A DNA stretch of 64,000 bases. Source: Candidatus Methylophosphatis haderslevensis (lineage in GTDB: Bacteria > Pseudomonadota > Gammaproteobacteria > Burkholderiales > Rhodocyclaceae). Where the stretch lies: contig JADJSA010000018.1 of NCBI GenBank assembly GCA_016711925.1, positions 124,001 through 188,000 of the forward strand, in the 5' to 3' direction. The translations under genes were made by a program, and so were the position numbers. The notes below the pieces were generated by a model, which saw only the letters and a program-made list of their open reading frames with translations, made no database searches and had not been told where the DNA came from. Positions within the stretch are counted from its first letter, which is position 1, and each line of letters starts with the position of its first letter. Shown here piece by piece: positions 17,642 to 29,088 of the stretch.

Positions 17642-19410
17642 ATGGCCGGGCGGATGCTGCACGCGGCAATGGACGACCCGCCGCGCACGCCGCTATGGCG
17701 CCGCGTCGCGCTGGCCCTTTCGGCATTGCTGTTCCTCAACGGGATGTTGAGTTTCACCACTTGGTGGCCGACGCCCGGCATCCTGCCCGACGAGCGCCTG
17801 GCGCCGGAATTCGTCTGGCTATGGCTGGTGCTGCTGGGCACATTGCGCCTGAGCGGAGATCTGTCGCGGCGGGCCGTCAATGTCCTGGCCCTGGGCTACC
17901 TGCTGCTGGTGCTCGGCCGCTATCTGGACGTCACGGCTCCCGGCCTGTTCGGGCGCGAAGTCAACCTGTACTGGGACGGGGCGCAGATTCCGCGCTTTCT
18001 GTGGGTGACCGCGCAGGATATGCCCTGGTGGGTCAGCGCGGGCGCGCTTGCCGGCGTGGCGCTTTGCCTTAACAGATATATGACGTTTGTCGGTGTGCGG
18101 CGGTCAGCGCGGGCGCGCTTGCCGGCGTGGCGCTTTGCCTTTGGCTACTTTACCGATCGCTGCGCTGGGCCATCGCGATCGCCGCCACCGAGGCGGCGCC
18201 CTACGCACTGCGCACCCGATGGGTGTGGCTGTTGACCGCAACGGCGGTCGTACTCGTATCGGCCAACTACGCCGGGGTACGGGCGACCTGGCCGGTGGTC
18301 TCCAAGCCGGTGATACCGACCTACTGGCGCCAGACGACGATCCTCTACGCGGCACTTTCGCCGCAGCGACTCGACCAGGCGCTACCGCCTTCAACAACGC
18401 TGCAGACGGCGCTGGCGGCCCCCGCCGGCACTGCCCTGGCGGCGCTGGCCGGGCGCGACGTATACCTGATATTCATGGAATCCTACGGGGCAGTCGCCTA
18501 TGACAATCCAAAGGCGTTCGCCGGCCTCGCCGAGGCGCGACGGCGCTTCGCCGCCGATCTTGCTGCCGGCGGCAGAGACGTGGTTTCCGCCTTCGTCAGT
18601 TCGCCCACCTTTGGCGGCGCCTCCGATCTTGCGCATCTGAGTCTCCTGTCCGGCATCGACCTGGCGGATCCGCTGCGCCATGACCTGCTTCTGACCAGCA
18701 CGCGTCCGACGCTCTCTACACTGTTCCGTGCCCACGGGTATCGCGTTTACGGCCTCTACCCCGCTCTGTCATGGGAGTGGCCGGAACGCGCGTTCTACGG
18801 CTTCGACGAATTCGACGAGGCCGGCTCTCTCGGCTACCGTGGTCCGCCGCTCGGATACTGGTCGATTCCGGATCAGTATTCGATCGCTCGTTTCGAGCAA
18901 CTCCATCCGCGCGGTGGCGATGCGCCGCCGCGGCTGGTGTTCTTCCCGACCATTACCTGTCATTTCCCATTCAACCCCGTGCCGCCCTATCAGCCGGACT
19001 GGCAGCGCGTGTTGACTGACCAGCCATTCGAACAGGCGGACGTCGCGCGGGCGCTGGCCGAACGGCCCAACTGGCTCGACATGCTTCCCGCTTATGTGCG
19101 GATGGTCGAGTACACCTATCGGTGGCTGGGTGGCTTTCTGCGCCAGACCGAGCCGCGCGAGACGGTATTCGTGCTGGTCGGCGACCACCAGCCGACGGCC
19201 AATATCAGTGGCGAAGGCGCGCGGTGGGACGTGCCGGTGCACATCGTGTCGCCCGACGCCGCCTTGCTGAAGGGTTTCGTCGATCAGGGGTTCCGCCCCG
19301 GACTCGAACCGCCGCGCCAACCGCTCGGGCGTTTGCATGATTTGACTGCCATGCTGCTGCGCGGCTTCGCCCAGCCGGCTTCGGCTGTGGCCGCTGCCGG
19401 GCAGCGCTGA
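17642..19410 (+). pseudogene. alkaline-phosphatase-superfamily membrane protein (LTA-synthase/sulfatase-like), disrupted
   Basis: The N-terminal part (17642-18070, or from TTG 17630) has at least four membrane helices. The C-terminal part (frame from 18127 to 19410) is the soluble catalytic domain with DVYLIFMESYGAVAYDNP, FGGASDLAHLSLLSG, PTITCHFPFNP and VGDHQP, as in LtaS-type phosphoglycerol transferases. A 71-bp insertion made of a 40-bp duplication plus 31 foreign-looking bases at 18071-18141 shifts the frame. Removing it restores WWVSAGALAGVALCLWLLYR without a break, for a product of about 565 residues. The classic nucleophile Thr/Ser position is not obvious. Substrate unknown. Confidence 0.75.
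18031..18141 (+). repeat. 40-bp perfect direct repeat with 31-bp spacer
   Basis: Bases 18031-18070 recur exactly at 18102-18141 (both begin GGTCAGCGCGGGCGCGCTTG). The spacer 18071-18101 is comparatively AT-rich (contains CAGATATATGACG) and unlike its surroundings. The offset of 71 bases is not a multiple of three and breaks the membrane protein gene. Confidence 0.95.
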
Positions 19411-19570
19411 GCGCGGCACCTGGCACTCGGCTCCGCAAGTCGCGGCTGAAACCCATCCGAACCCCGCTGCCGATTCGCGCGATGACGATCTCGAGATCCG
19501 CTCTCGGCGCATTCGGTTCTGCCAGCCGGTGCCAGTGCCGGGCGCGGCTTGGCGGCGCCTCCGGATGGCT

Positions 19571-20650
19571 TCAGCCGACAACCTGCGAGGCCAGCTTGTC
19601 GGCAATTTGCAGCAGTTCCGCCGAGTGCTCCAGTCCGTCGACGAATCGCTGTGGAATGCCGCCGAGTCCGGTCTGCGCGCCGACGAGCGCGCCGGTCAGC
19701 ATTGCGCGCGCCTGGTTCTGCCCTCCGCCGTTGATGGCGTGCAGCACCGCCGACTCGAAGTCGTCATGGAAGCGGGCGGCGAGGTAGTAGGCCGCCGGCA
19801 ACTGATGGTAGACCGCACACGGCATGCCATAGACGATGGAAACCTTCCACGCCGGCTCGATGCGTATGCCGGGATCGATCGCCGCGGCCGCCATGAAACT
19901 CGGGGTAAGCAGCGCGTCGGGCGAGGCGAAGCGTCCGGCCCGCGGGGGTTCCGCCTCACCGGGGCGCGGCGACTGCAGGTTGCCGGTGGTCACCACGTGA
20001 AACGGCAGGCGACCGGATTTCGACAACTGCATGAGCTTGCCCGACAGAGCGGTATCGAAGGCTTCGCCCTGCACCAGCAATCCGAGAATCGCGCCGTAGG
20101 CGACTGTCATCGCGACCACGGTGTCGTCGATCTGGGTCAACGCGGTGTTGCCGGCGATGGTCGCCGCAAGCCGCTCTGGCTGCAGCGCATAGCGCACGGC
20201 GAGCGCCAGTGTGCGCTCGATCGCTTCCGTTGTGTCGGCATGTCCGCCGCATTGCGACCACGGCAGGCGCTGCTGGACGCGGCGTCGCCAGGCTTCGCGG
20301 ATCGACTGGCTGGTGTATCCACCCGGACCGTTCATCGGCGTGCCGTCGAGGTGGGGGAAGAACTCTTCGTCCATGCGGCGACAGAAGTCCGCCTCGTCGT
20401 AACCGCCGCATTGCGTGAGCGATTCGATGGTCAGCCGCAGGATCAGCCCGGCCTGCGAAAGCTGCCCCGCCGTCAGGCCGGCATGGTACCGGCCAGGTTT
20501 GGGGTCGGTGTAGCCGCTGATCCAGTCTCCATGATCGCGGCGCAGTTCGGCCAGATCGTAGTACCAGTGCGGACCCAGACCGAGTGCGTCGCCAATGAAT
20601 GCGCCGAGGATCGCACCGGCAGCGCGTTCTTGAACAGAGGGTTTGTGCAT
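19571..20650 (-). CDS. ADP-ribosylglycohydrolase-family protein
   Basis: A 359-residue all-helical hydrolase family that removes ADP-ribose or related groups from proteins or small molecules. Visible landmarks are the N-terminal GAILGAFIGDALGLGPHWYY, the mid-protein GHADTTEAIERTLALA and TALTQIDDTVVAMTVAYGAI, and the C-terminal GGGQNQARAMLTGALVGAQT. The usual Asp-Asp pair near the last motif is replaced here, so metal binding and activity are uncertain. The ATG at 20650 gives MHKPSVQERAAG; a longer reading from 20887 is not supported. It is convergent with the LTA-synthase-like gene. Confidence 0.82.
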   Translation of the reverse strand: MHKPSVQERAAGAILGAFIGDALGLGPHWYYDLAELRRDHGDWISGYTDPKPGRYHAGLTAGQLSQAGLILRLTIESLTQCGGYDEADFCRRMDEEFFPHLDGTPMNGPGGYTSQSIREAWRRRVQQRLPWSQCGGHADTTEAIERTLALAVRYALQPERLAATIAGNTALTQIDDTVVAMTVAYGAILGLLVQGEAFDTALSGKLMQLSKSGRLPFHVVTTGNLQSPRPGEAEPPRAGRFASPDALLTPSFMAAAAIDPGIRIEPAWKVSIVYGMPCAVYHQLPAAYYLAARFHDDFESAVLHAINGGGQNQARAMLTGALVGAQTGLGGIPQRFVDGLEHSAELLQIADKLASQVVG

Positions 20651-20835
20651 GTACAGGCTGCTCCGAGGTCGGGCGGTGGGCAATGATGCACGATAAACGT
20701 ACTGATGCGCGAGGTGCTTGCGAGACTGCGGCACACGGGTGTCCCGCGAAGCCGCAACTGCTCGAGGCCGGCCAGTTTGGATGCCAGTGTTATTATCGGC
20801 CCGACGCACACTCCACAACTTCTTGAGGACGATCC

Positions 20836-21081
20836 ATGGCAACTTCCAAATCCGCCGGCAAGTCGAACGGAAAGGCGGCACCGGCAAACGAAATCAAGCC
20901 CGCAAAGACGACCAAGCCCGTATCGGCCGCGGCGCCGGAAAGGGTGACGCTCAATGTCGCCGTCAAGGCGACCACCCGCGCCGGGCTCGCCAAACTCAAG
21001 TTGCGCTTTGGTTTTAGCAATCAGGGTGCGGTGCTGGACAAGCTGGTGCGTGACGGCCTTTCCGCGACCAAGGCGCGCTGA
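20836..21081 (+). CDS. small Lys/Ala-rich protein with a possible ribbon-helix-helix tail
   Basis: 81 residues. The first 38 are low-complexity and rich in Lys, Ala, Ser and Pro, like histone-H1-type or nucleoid tails. The rest (TLNVAVKATTRAGLAKLKLR, then FGFSNQGAVLDKLVRDGL) could be a short helical DNA-binding unit. GAGGA lies eight bases before the ATG. Family not recognised. It starts a short forward run with the EcsC gene. Confidence 0.6.
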   Translation: MATSKSAGKSNGKAAPANEIKPAKTTKPVSAAAPERVTLNVAVKATTRAGLAKLKLRFGFSNQGAVLDKLVRDGLSATKAR

Positions 21082-21149
21082 GGTCGACTGACGACAACGC
21101 GGCGCCGGCCCTGCGGGCTGCCGCCGCAACGCTTCGCGCAGCACGACCC

Positions 21150-21926
21150 ATGCCCATGTCGCCCGAGGACCGGGAAGATCTCGCGATCGCGAAGACGCTA
21201 CTCGAGAATCCCGGCATCGCCGCCAAACTGGCCGATCTGCTGGGTACGCCGATCGAGCAAGGCTTTGCGCTTCTTCCGGGCGACTGGCGCGACAGGATCA
21301 CAACCGCGACCCGGGATGCGCTGATGATGTCGTTGAAGAGCGCCTTGCTGACCATGGATGCCGGCGGCCGGGAGTCATTCCCGCGCTGGCACAAGTTTGC
21401 GGCGGGCTTTGCCGGCGGCGTGGGTGGCGCTTTCGGTCTGCCCGCGCTGATTGTCGAATTGCCGGTGTCGACAACCATCATGTTGCGTTCGATCGCGGAT
21501 ATCGCGCGCTCGAACGGCGAAGACCTCACGAGCCCGCAGTCGCGCATCGCCTGCCTGCAGGTGTTTGCGCTGGGCGGGCCGGCGGCGCAGGACGACGCGG
21601 GAGAATCCGGCTATTTCGCGATCCGCGGCGCGCTGGCGCGCGCGGTGACCGAGGCATCGGAATACCTGGCGGAGAAAGCGATCCTCGAAGAAGGCGCACC
21701 CGCGCTGCTGCGCCTGATCGCGAAGATTGCCATGCGCTTCCAGATCCAGGTGTCGGAGAAGGCCGCCGCCATGGCGGTGCCAGTGCTCGGGGCGATCGGC
21801 GGTGCAGGTATCAACCTGCTGTTCATCGACCACTTCCAGGACATGAGTCGCGGCCACTTCGTGGTCAGGAAACTCGAACGAAAATACGGCGAGGCGCTGG
21901 TCCGCGAAGCCTATCGATCCGTTTGA
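21150..21926 (+). CDS. EcsC-family protein
   Basis: 258 residues with the EcsC-type pattern: an amphipathic helical start, a glycine-rich hydrophobic hairpin KFAAGFAGGVGGAFGLPALI, and then LPVSTTIMLRSIADIARSNG. The C-terminal region has AVPVLGAIGGAGINLLFIDH followed by HFVVRKLERKYGEALVREAY. EcsC proteins are peripheral or weakly membrane-associated and of unsettled function; in Bacillus the gene sits beside an ABC transporter. No transporter is adjacent here. The ATG at 21150 or 21156 could be the start. Confidence 0.85.
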   Translation: MPMSPEDREDLAIAKTLLENPGIAAKLADLLGTPIEQGFALLPGDWRDRITTATRDALMMSLKSALLTMDAGGRESFPRWHKFAAGFAGGVGGAFGLPALIVELPVSTTIMLRSIADIARSNGEDLTSPQSRIACLQVFALGGPAAQDDAGESGYFAIRGALARAVTEASEYLAEKAILEEGAPALLRLIAKIAMRFQIQVSEKAAAMAVPVLGAIGGAGINLLFIDHFQDMSRGHFVVRKLERKYGEALVREAYRSV

Positions 21927-22089
21927 CATCAACGCGGCGGATGATCGCGCGCGACAGAACGGTTCGGCAGAGAAGTTCGGCGGCTTTCGCAGCGCGGTTC
22001 GGGAACAGGGCGAACGCCCGGACAGCCCCAGGCAGTCAGGACAACGATGTGCAGACTCCCGGGGCCGACCGGTGCGGTGCGGCTACGCC

Positions 22090-22275
22090 TTAGTGCATGC
22101 CTGCAGTCGAACGCCGGACGATCTGTGCGATCGCTTCGGCGCCGGCCTCGGTCTGCATCTGGTCGGCGGCGTACTGGGTTGCGATGATGTGGGGGAAGCT
22201 GTGGTGCGCGGCTAGCGCTTCGATGGCCTCGGGGTCGAGGCCGCTGAATGCAATGCAATCCTGCAATGTAATCAT
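22090..22275 (-). CDS. small conserved hypothetical protein
   Basis: 61 residues starting MITLQDCIAFSGLDPEAIEA, acidic and helical. The ATG at 22275 is preferred because GGAGA lies seven bases upstream; an earlier ATG at 22287 overlaps that site. Short proteins opening MITLQDCIAF occur widely in proteobacteria as I recall, with no assigned role. It is monocistronic here. Confidence 0.65.
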   Translation of the reverse strand: MITLQDCIAFSGLDPEAIEALAAHHSFPHIIATQYAADQMQTEAGAEAIAQIVRRSTAGMH

Positions 22276-22995
22276 GCTGTTCTCCATTGGGTGAATGGGT
22301 TCTTCGTGCGATGCTGCAGGGTGCTTCTGGCCCCCTGAGCGCCAATGCCAGTTGCAACTTCATCGATGAGGTGGCACCGATGAGGGCGCACCATACCCGA
22401 TTAATGTTACAGGGAGATTTCACTCCCTTTCGTTCGGGCGATCTCCGTACCTCATAGTCTAGGAATCGGCGATCTTGCCCGCTGCGCCTGGCTTCGTCGT
22501 TGGCATCGCTGCCGGCGACACCCTTCCCTAAGCACTACTCGTGCCAACAGATCCGACTGTGCGACGTATCCGCTGGCCGGCAAACCCCGGACCCGCATTG
22601 CGCGGCGGCACGACGTCGCCTCGGCCGGCGCTGGAACGGGCCGGGAGATTGTCCGGCCGCCTGCAGGATCGCGCGCCAGTCGCGCGGTCGTACTGTCGGC
22701 GGAAAACGACGCGGGGCAGTGCCCCATGCACCGAAATCGCGCTTTCTGCCCGTCCGCCAAGGCGCGGCGGTGCATCATCGTGTGCCGCAATTGCACGACG
22801 CCGCGACCAAACCGCGCTTGCGCCCCCCCCACATCAACCCCTGATATTCATGACAAATTCATTGTTACACACATTGCTGCGCCGGACGGCAGATTTCTCC
22901 GTTAAAGTTGCGGCAAAGAAACGGTGTGTCGATGGCCGCGGATGCGTTTGCCCGCCGCTGCGCGACGCGACCTGAGCGGTGACGGCCAATTCGCC
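22276..22995 (+). other. 720-bp intergenic region upstream of glgX
   Basis: No gene with coding character. A short hairpin-like GGGAGATTTCACTCCC occurs near 22411-22426. An AT-richer tract (22845-22920) before glgX probably holds its promoter. I could not place convincing -35 and -10 boxes. Confidence 0.4.
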
Positions 22996-25299
<2,304 letters not shown>

Positions 25300-25325
25300 C
25301 GCGCCCGGCAACGCCGGCCGGAGCG

Positions 25326-27158
25326 TCAGCCGCCTGCCGAGCGCGCAATCCAGTCGTCGATCTTGCGTTCGAGCACCGCCAGCGGAATCGCGCCGCTGCC
25401 CAGCACCTGCGCGTGAAACTCGCGGATATCGAAACGCGCGCCAAGCCGGTTCTCGGCCTTGGCCCGCAGGCGCTTGATGAATAGTTCGCCAACCTTGTAG
25501 GCGGTGGCCTGGCCGGGCCAGACAATGTAGCGGTCGACCTCCTGCGTGACTGCCGCGCGGTCGAGCGATGTGTTGTCGAGCATGTATCGGATCGCGCGTT
25601 CGCGGTCCCACGCCTTCGCATGCAAACCGCTGTCTACCACCAGCCGGGCGGCGCGAAACATCTCCATGTCGAGCTGGCCGAAGCCCTGGAACGGGTCGTC
25701 GTAGAGTCCCATCTCGCGGCCCAGCCATTCGCAGTACAGCGCCCAACCCTCGCTGTAGCCGGCGTTCCAGCCGAAGCGCAACAGCGCCGGCAGGGCGGCG
25801 TCCTCTTGCGCGAGCGAGCCCTGCAGGTGATGGCCGGGCAAGGCTTCATGCAGAAAGAGTGCCGTCGTGCGCGAGGCGTTGCGGGTCGGCAGATTCGACG
25901 TATTGACATAAAAGATGCCGGGCCGCTTGCCGTCCGGCGTCCCGATCTGGTAGTAGGCGCCGCCGGCCGAGTTTTCCTGCTCCGCCGGTACCGGGCGGAT
26001 TTCGAAGCCGCCCCTGGGCAGGGCGCGGAACAGCCCGGGCAGGGCGGCGTCAACCCGCTGGCCGACCGCGCGATAGGCGCCCATCAACGCGTCCCTGGTG
26101 TCGAACTGGAAGCGCGCGTCGTTCTGCAGGCGGCTGAACATCTGCCGCAGCGATCCGGCATATCCGGTGCGCTGGCGGATCGCATTCATCTCGCCGCGGA
26201 TGCGCGCCACCTCGGCCAGCCCGAGCCGGTGGATTTCGTCGGCAGTCATCTCGGTGGTGGTAAGTTCGCGCAACATCAGCGCGTAGAGCCCGGCGCCATC
26301 GTGCATCGAGGCCAGCCCTGGCGGCCCGCCGCGACTCGCCGGCAGGTACTCCGAACGCATGAAATCGAGCAGCCGGCTGGTGGCCGGCCGCAGCTTGCCG
26401 GCGATCGCGGCGCGGTAGGCTTCGCTCAGCCGCGCCTTGTCGGTTGCGGCGAAATCCTCCGGCAGGTTCCTGATCGGACGGTAATACGGGCTGTCTTCCA
26501 CCGATTGTGCGAGCGTCGATTCCAGTTGGCCGATCACCTTGCGGGTGACCACGCGCGGTTGCACGTGCCCGGCGCGTATCCCGCGTCGCATCAAACTGAT
26601 CGCCTGGCCGAGGTAGGCCACATAGCCGTCGATCCGTTGCAGGCCGCTGTCATAGTCCGCCAGCGTTCGGAACGCTGCGATCCCCTCGCCCGAGGCAAGC
26701 TGCGCGAACGTGATGTGGGCACCGAGAAAATGATCGATCGGCAGTTGCTGGCGCACCCGCACCAGGCCGGCATCGAACCCGCGCAGATCGCGTTCGACCT
26801 GATAGCGGAACACGTCGTAGGCAATGCGCTCGTTGGGTGAGAGCGCGGGGCGCTCGATGCGCCGGATCCCCTCCAGTTGTTCGCGCAGCGTCGATTCGAG
26901 TTCGCGGAAGTGTTTGTCCGAGATGTCGTCATACTCGCCGGCGCGGCGCAGATCGCCGCGCTGCAGTCCGTTGAGCGGGTTGAGCCGCAGATCGGCCTCG
27001 TCGGCGGCAGCGAGCAATGCCGCCAGTTGCTCGCCGGCGGGGGATTTGGTGTCACTTGCGGGGCCACTTGCTGGGCCATTTTCGGTTGCCGACCCGGGCG
27101 GCGCCGCGACCAGCGCGACTGCCATGAGCAATGCCATTGCAAAAGACTTGTGGTTCAT
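25326..27158 (-). CDS. DUF885-family secreted protein (putative metallopeptidase-like)
   Basis: 610 residues with an N-terminal signal peptide (MNHKSFAMALLMAVALVAAP). The DUF885 body includes TALFLHEALPGHHLQGSLAQ, an HExxxGHH-like zinc-binding pattern, followed by YSEGWALYCEWLGREMGLYD. Members are thought to be carboxypeptidase-like hydrolases, but the activity is largely untested. The gene converges on glgX with a 26-base gap, and is followed upstream by the GST gene on the same strand. Confidence 0.88.
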   Translation of the reverse strand: MNHKSFAMALLMAVALVAAPPGSATENGPASGPASDTKSPAGEQLAALLAAADEADLRLNPLNGLQRGDLRRAGEYDDISDKHFRELESTLREQLEGIRRIERPALSPNERIAYDVFRYQVERDLRGFDAGLVRVRQQLPIDHFLGAHITFAQLASGEGIAAFRTLADYDSGLQRIDGYVAYLGQAISLMRRGIRAGHVQPRVVTRKVIGQLESTLAQSVEDSPYYRPIRNLPEDFAATDKARLSEAYRAAIAGKLRPATSRLLDFMRSEYLPASRGGPPGLASMHDGAGLYALMLRELTTTEMTADEIHRLGLAEVARIRGEMNAIRQRTGYAGSLRQMFSRLQNDARFQFDTRDALMGAYRAVGQRVDAALPGLFRALPRGGFEIRPVPAEQENSAGGAYYQIGTPDGKRPGIFYVNTSNLPTRNASRTTALFLHEALPGHHLQGSLAQEDAALPALLRFGWNAGYSEGWALYCEWLGREMGLYDDPFQGFGQLDMEMFRAARLVVDSGLHAKAWDRERAIRYMLDNTSLDRAAVTQEVDRYIVWPGQATAYKVGELFIKRLRAKAENRLGARFDIREFHAQVLGSGAIPLAVLERKIDDWIARSAGG

Positions 27159-27204
27159 TCAGTCCCCCCAGGGCCGAAACCGGCACGTTCGATCAAGCAT
27201 GGCA

Positions 27205-27915
27205 TCATGGTTCCGACGCCGGCGAACCGGCCGCGTCGCAGTAGAGCTTGTCGGTATCCGCGCGCAACAACGGCTTGGCCGGCTCGGCCAGCACCAGCGC
27301 TTCCCAGTGCCGAAAATCGGCATCGGCGAGTAGCAACTCGCCGTAGGCTTGCGCGGCGGCAGACAGCGTCACCCCGTAAGTGCGCATGCGCGTGGCAACC
27401 GGCAGGTAGAACGCATCGGCCAGCGAACGTTCGCCGAACAGGTAGGGTCCGCGCGCGTCATGGCGTTCGCGCAGGGCTGACCACATCTGGTCGATGCGCC
27501 CGATGTCGGCCTGCGCGGCCGGCGACAGGCCGCTCGCCCGGCAGCGCCGGCGGATGTTCATCGACAGTTCGCGCCGCAGCGCGGCGAAGCCGGCATGCAT
27601 CTCGCCGACCGTCGACCTCACCTGCGCGCGCGCAAGCGGATCGGCGGGGAGCAGCGGCGCGCCGCGGGAGTTTTCCGCCGCCCATTCGGCAATCGCCAGG
27701 GTGTCCCAGACGGTCTCGTCGCCGAGCCTTAACACCGGCACCATGCCGGTGGGCGAGACGGCAAGGACATCGGCTATGCGACATTCGCCGTAGCCGGGCT
27801 GGTCGAGTTCGATCAGCGTCTCGTCGAAATCGATGTTGGCCCAGCGCAGGCACAGCCATCCACGCAGCGACCAGCTCGAATAGTTGCGGTTGCCGATGAA
27901 AAGGTGCGGTTTCAT
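27205..27915 (-). CDS. glutathione S-transferase family protein
   Basis: 236 residues. The N-terminal thioredoxin-like domain (HLFIGNRNYSSWSLRGWLCL) carries the YSSWS segment that contacts glutathione. A cis-Pro element GMVPVLRLGDETVWDTLAIA follows, and then an all-helical C-terminal domain from about residue 85. It resembles the YfcF/maleylacetoacetate-isomerase-like branch. The natural substrate is unknown. The reading frame remains open far upstream, but that extension (to 31665) is antisense to asmA. The ATG at 27915 is the real start. Confidence 0.88.
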   Translation of the reverse strand: MKPHLFIGNRNYSSWSLRGWLCLRWANIDFDETLIELDQPGYGECRIADVLAVSPTGMVPVLRLGDETVWDTLAIAEWAAENSRGAPLLPADPLARAQVRSTVGEMHAGFAALRRELSMNIRRRCRASGLSPAAQADIGRIDQMWSALRERHDARGPYLFGERSLADAFYLPVATRMRTYGVTLSAAAQAYGELLLADADFRHWEALVLAEPAKPLLRADTDKLYCDAAGSPASEP

Positions 27916-28026
27916 GTCGTGTCCTCGTTTCCTGTGGCCGCCGTTGAATCCCAGGCGCAGCTTAACGCCGCCGGCACCCCGGCTGAAAGTGGCGAAAATG
28001 ACGATATATGGTATGTTTTCGCCAAC

Positions 28027-28983
28027 ATGAGGAAACCCGGTCTGCTTGCCCTGGTCGCTTACGACGGTCTGCGCGTGTTCGAGTACGCGATCGCCGTGGA
28101 AGTGTTCGCGCTGCAGCGCCCCGGTCTCGGTGTGCCATGGTACCGGACGGTGGTGGTATCGCCCGAGCGCGGGCGCCTGGGCGGCATCGGCGGGGTGGCG
28201 GTAAAGCCGGATGCGCCGTTCGCGACCATCGCCGAGGCCGACACCATCGTCGTTCCCGGCTGGCGCGACGTGGCCGAGCGGCCGCCGCCGCGGCTGCTCG
28301 ATGCAATCGCCGCCGCCTCGCGGCGCAAGGCACGGGTGCTCTCGATCTGCAGCGGCGCGTTCGTGCTCGGCCATGCCGGCGTGCTCGACGGCCGCCGCGC
28401 CACCACCCACTGGCTCTACGCAGGAGATTTCGCACGGGCGTTTCCGGCCGCGCGTTTCGCGCCGGACGTGCTCTATGTCGACGAGGGTCACATCATCACC
28501 TCGGCCGGCAGCGCCGCCGGCCTCGACGCCTGCCTGCACCTGGTGCGGCGCGACTTCGGCGTCGGCGTCGCCAACACGGTGGCGCGCCGCATGGTCACGC
28601 CGCCGCACCGCGACGGCGGGCAGGCCCAGTATGTCGAAGCGCCGGTGTGTGCGCGGCCCGACCGCAGCATCGGCGTGGCGATGGATTGGGCACGCGCCCG
28701 TCTCGATCGTCCGATCGCGGTAGGCGAACTCGCCGCACGCAGCGCGATGAGCGGCCGCACCTTCCTGCGCCGCTTTGTCGATGCGACGGGCATGGCGCCC
28801 AACGCATGGCTGCAGCGTCAGCGCATCGCCCGCGCCCGCGCGTTGATCGAGACTTCCGCCGCCACCACGGCCGAGATTGCGGCGCAATGCGGCTACGAGT
28901 CGCCGGAGACGTTTCGCGCCGCCTTCCGCCGGATTGCAGGGGTATCGCCGGCGGCATACCGTTCGCGCTTTACGGCGCGCTAG
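28027..28983 (+). CDS. GlxA/FtrA-type AraC-family transcriptional regulator
   Basis: 318 residues. The N-terminal DJ-1/PfpI-like domain (LLALVAYDGLRVFEYAIAVE, nucleophile-elbow-like SICSGAFVLGHAGVL) is fused to a C-terminal AraC helix-turn-helix (residues about 225-318) with MSGRTFLRRFVDATG and AAQCGYESPETFRAAFRR. Such proteins regulate small-molecule catabolism; the effector is unknown. It is divergent from the GST gene with about 110 bases between starts, so it may control that gene. Confidence 0.88.
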   Translation: MRKPGLLALVAYDGLRVFEYAIAVEVFALQRPGLGVPWYRTVVVSPERGRLGGIGGVAVKPDAPFATIAEADTIVVPGWRDVAERPPPRLLDAIAAASRRKARVLSICSGAFVLGHAGVLDGRRATTHWLYAGDFARAFPAARFAPDVLYVDEGHIITSAGSAAGLDACLHLVRRDFGVGVANTVARRMVTPPHRDGGQAQYVEAPVCARPDRSIGVAMDWARARLDRPIAVGELAARSAMSGRTFLRRFVDATGMAPNAWLQRQRIARARALIETSAATTAEIAAQCGYESPETFRAAFRRIAGVSPAAYRSRFTAR

Positions 28984-29088
28984 CCGGGCCGCCCCTCCGA
29001 GCGGCTGCGCCGCGGCGGCAGCGCGGTCCGGTCGCCGCAGCGGGGTTGCGCTATGATTTGCCCTCCGCGAGGCAGACACAGGGCGTTG

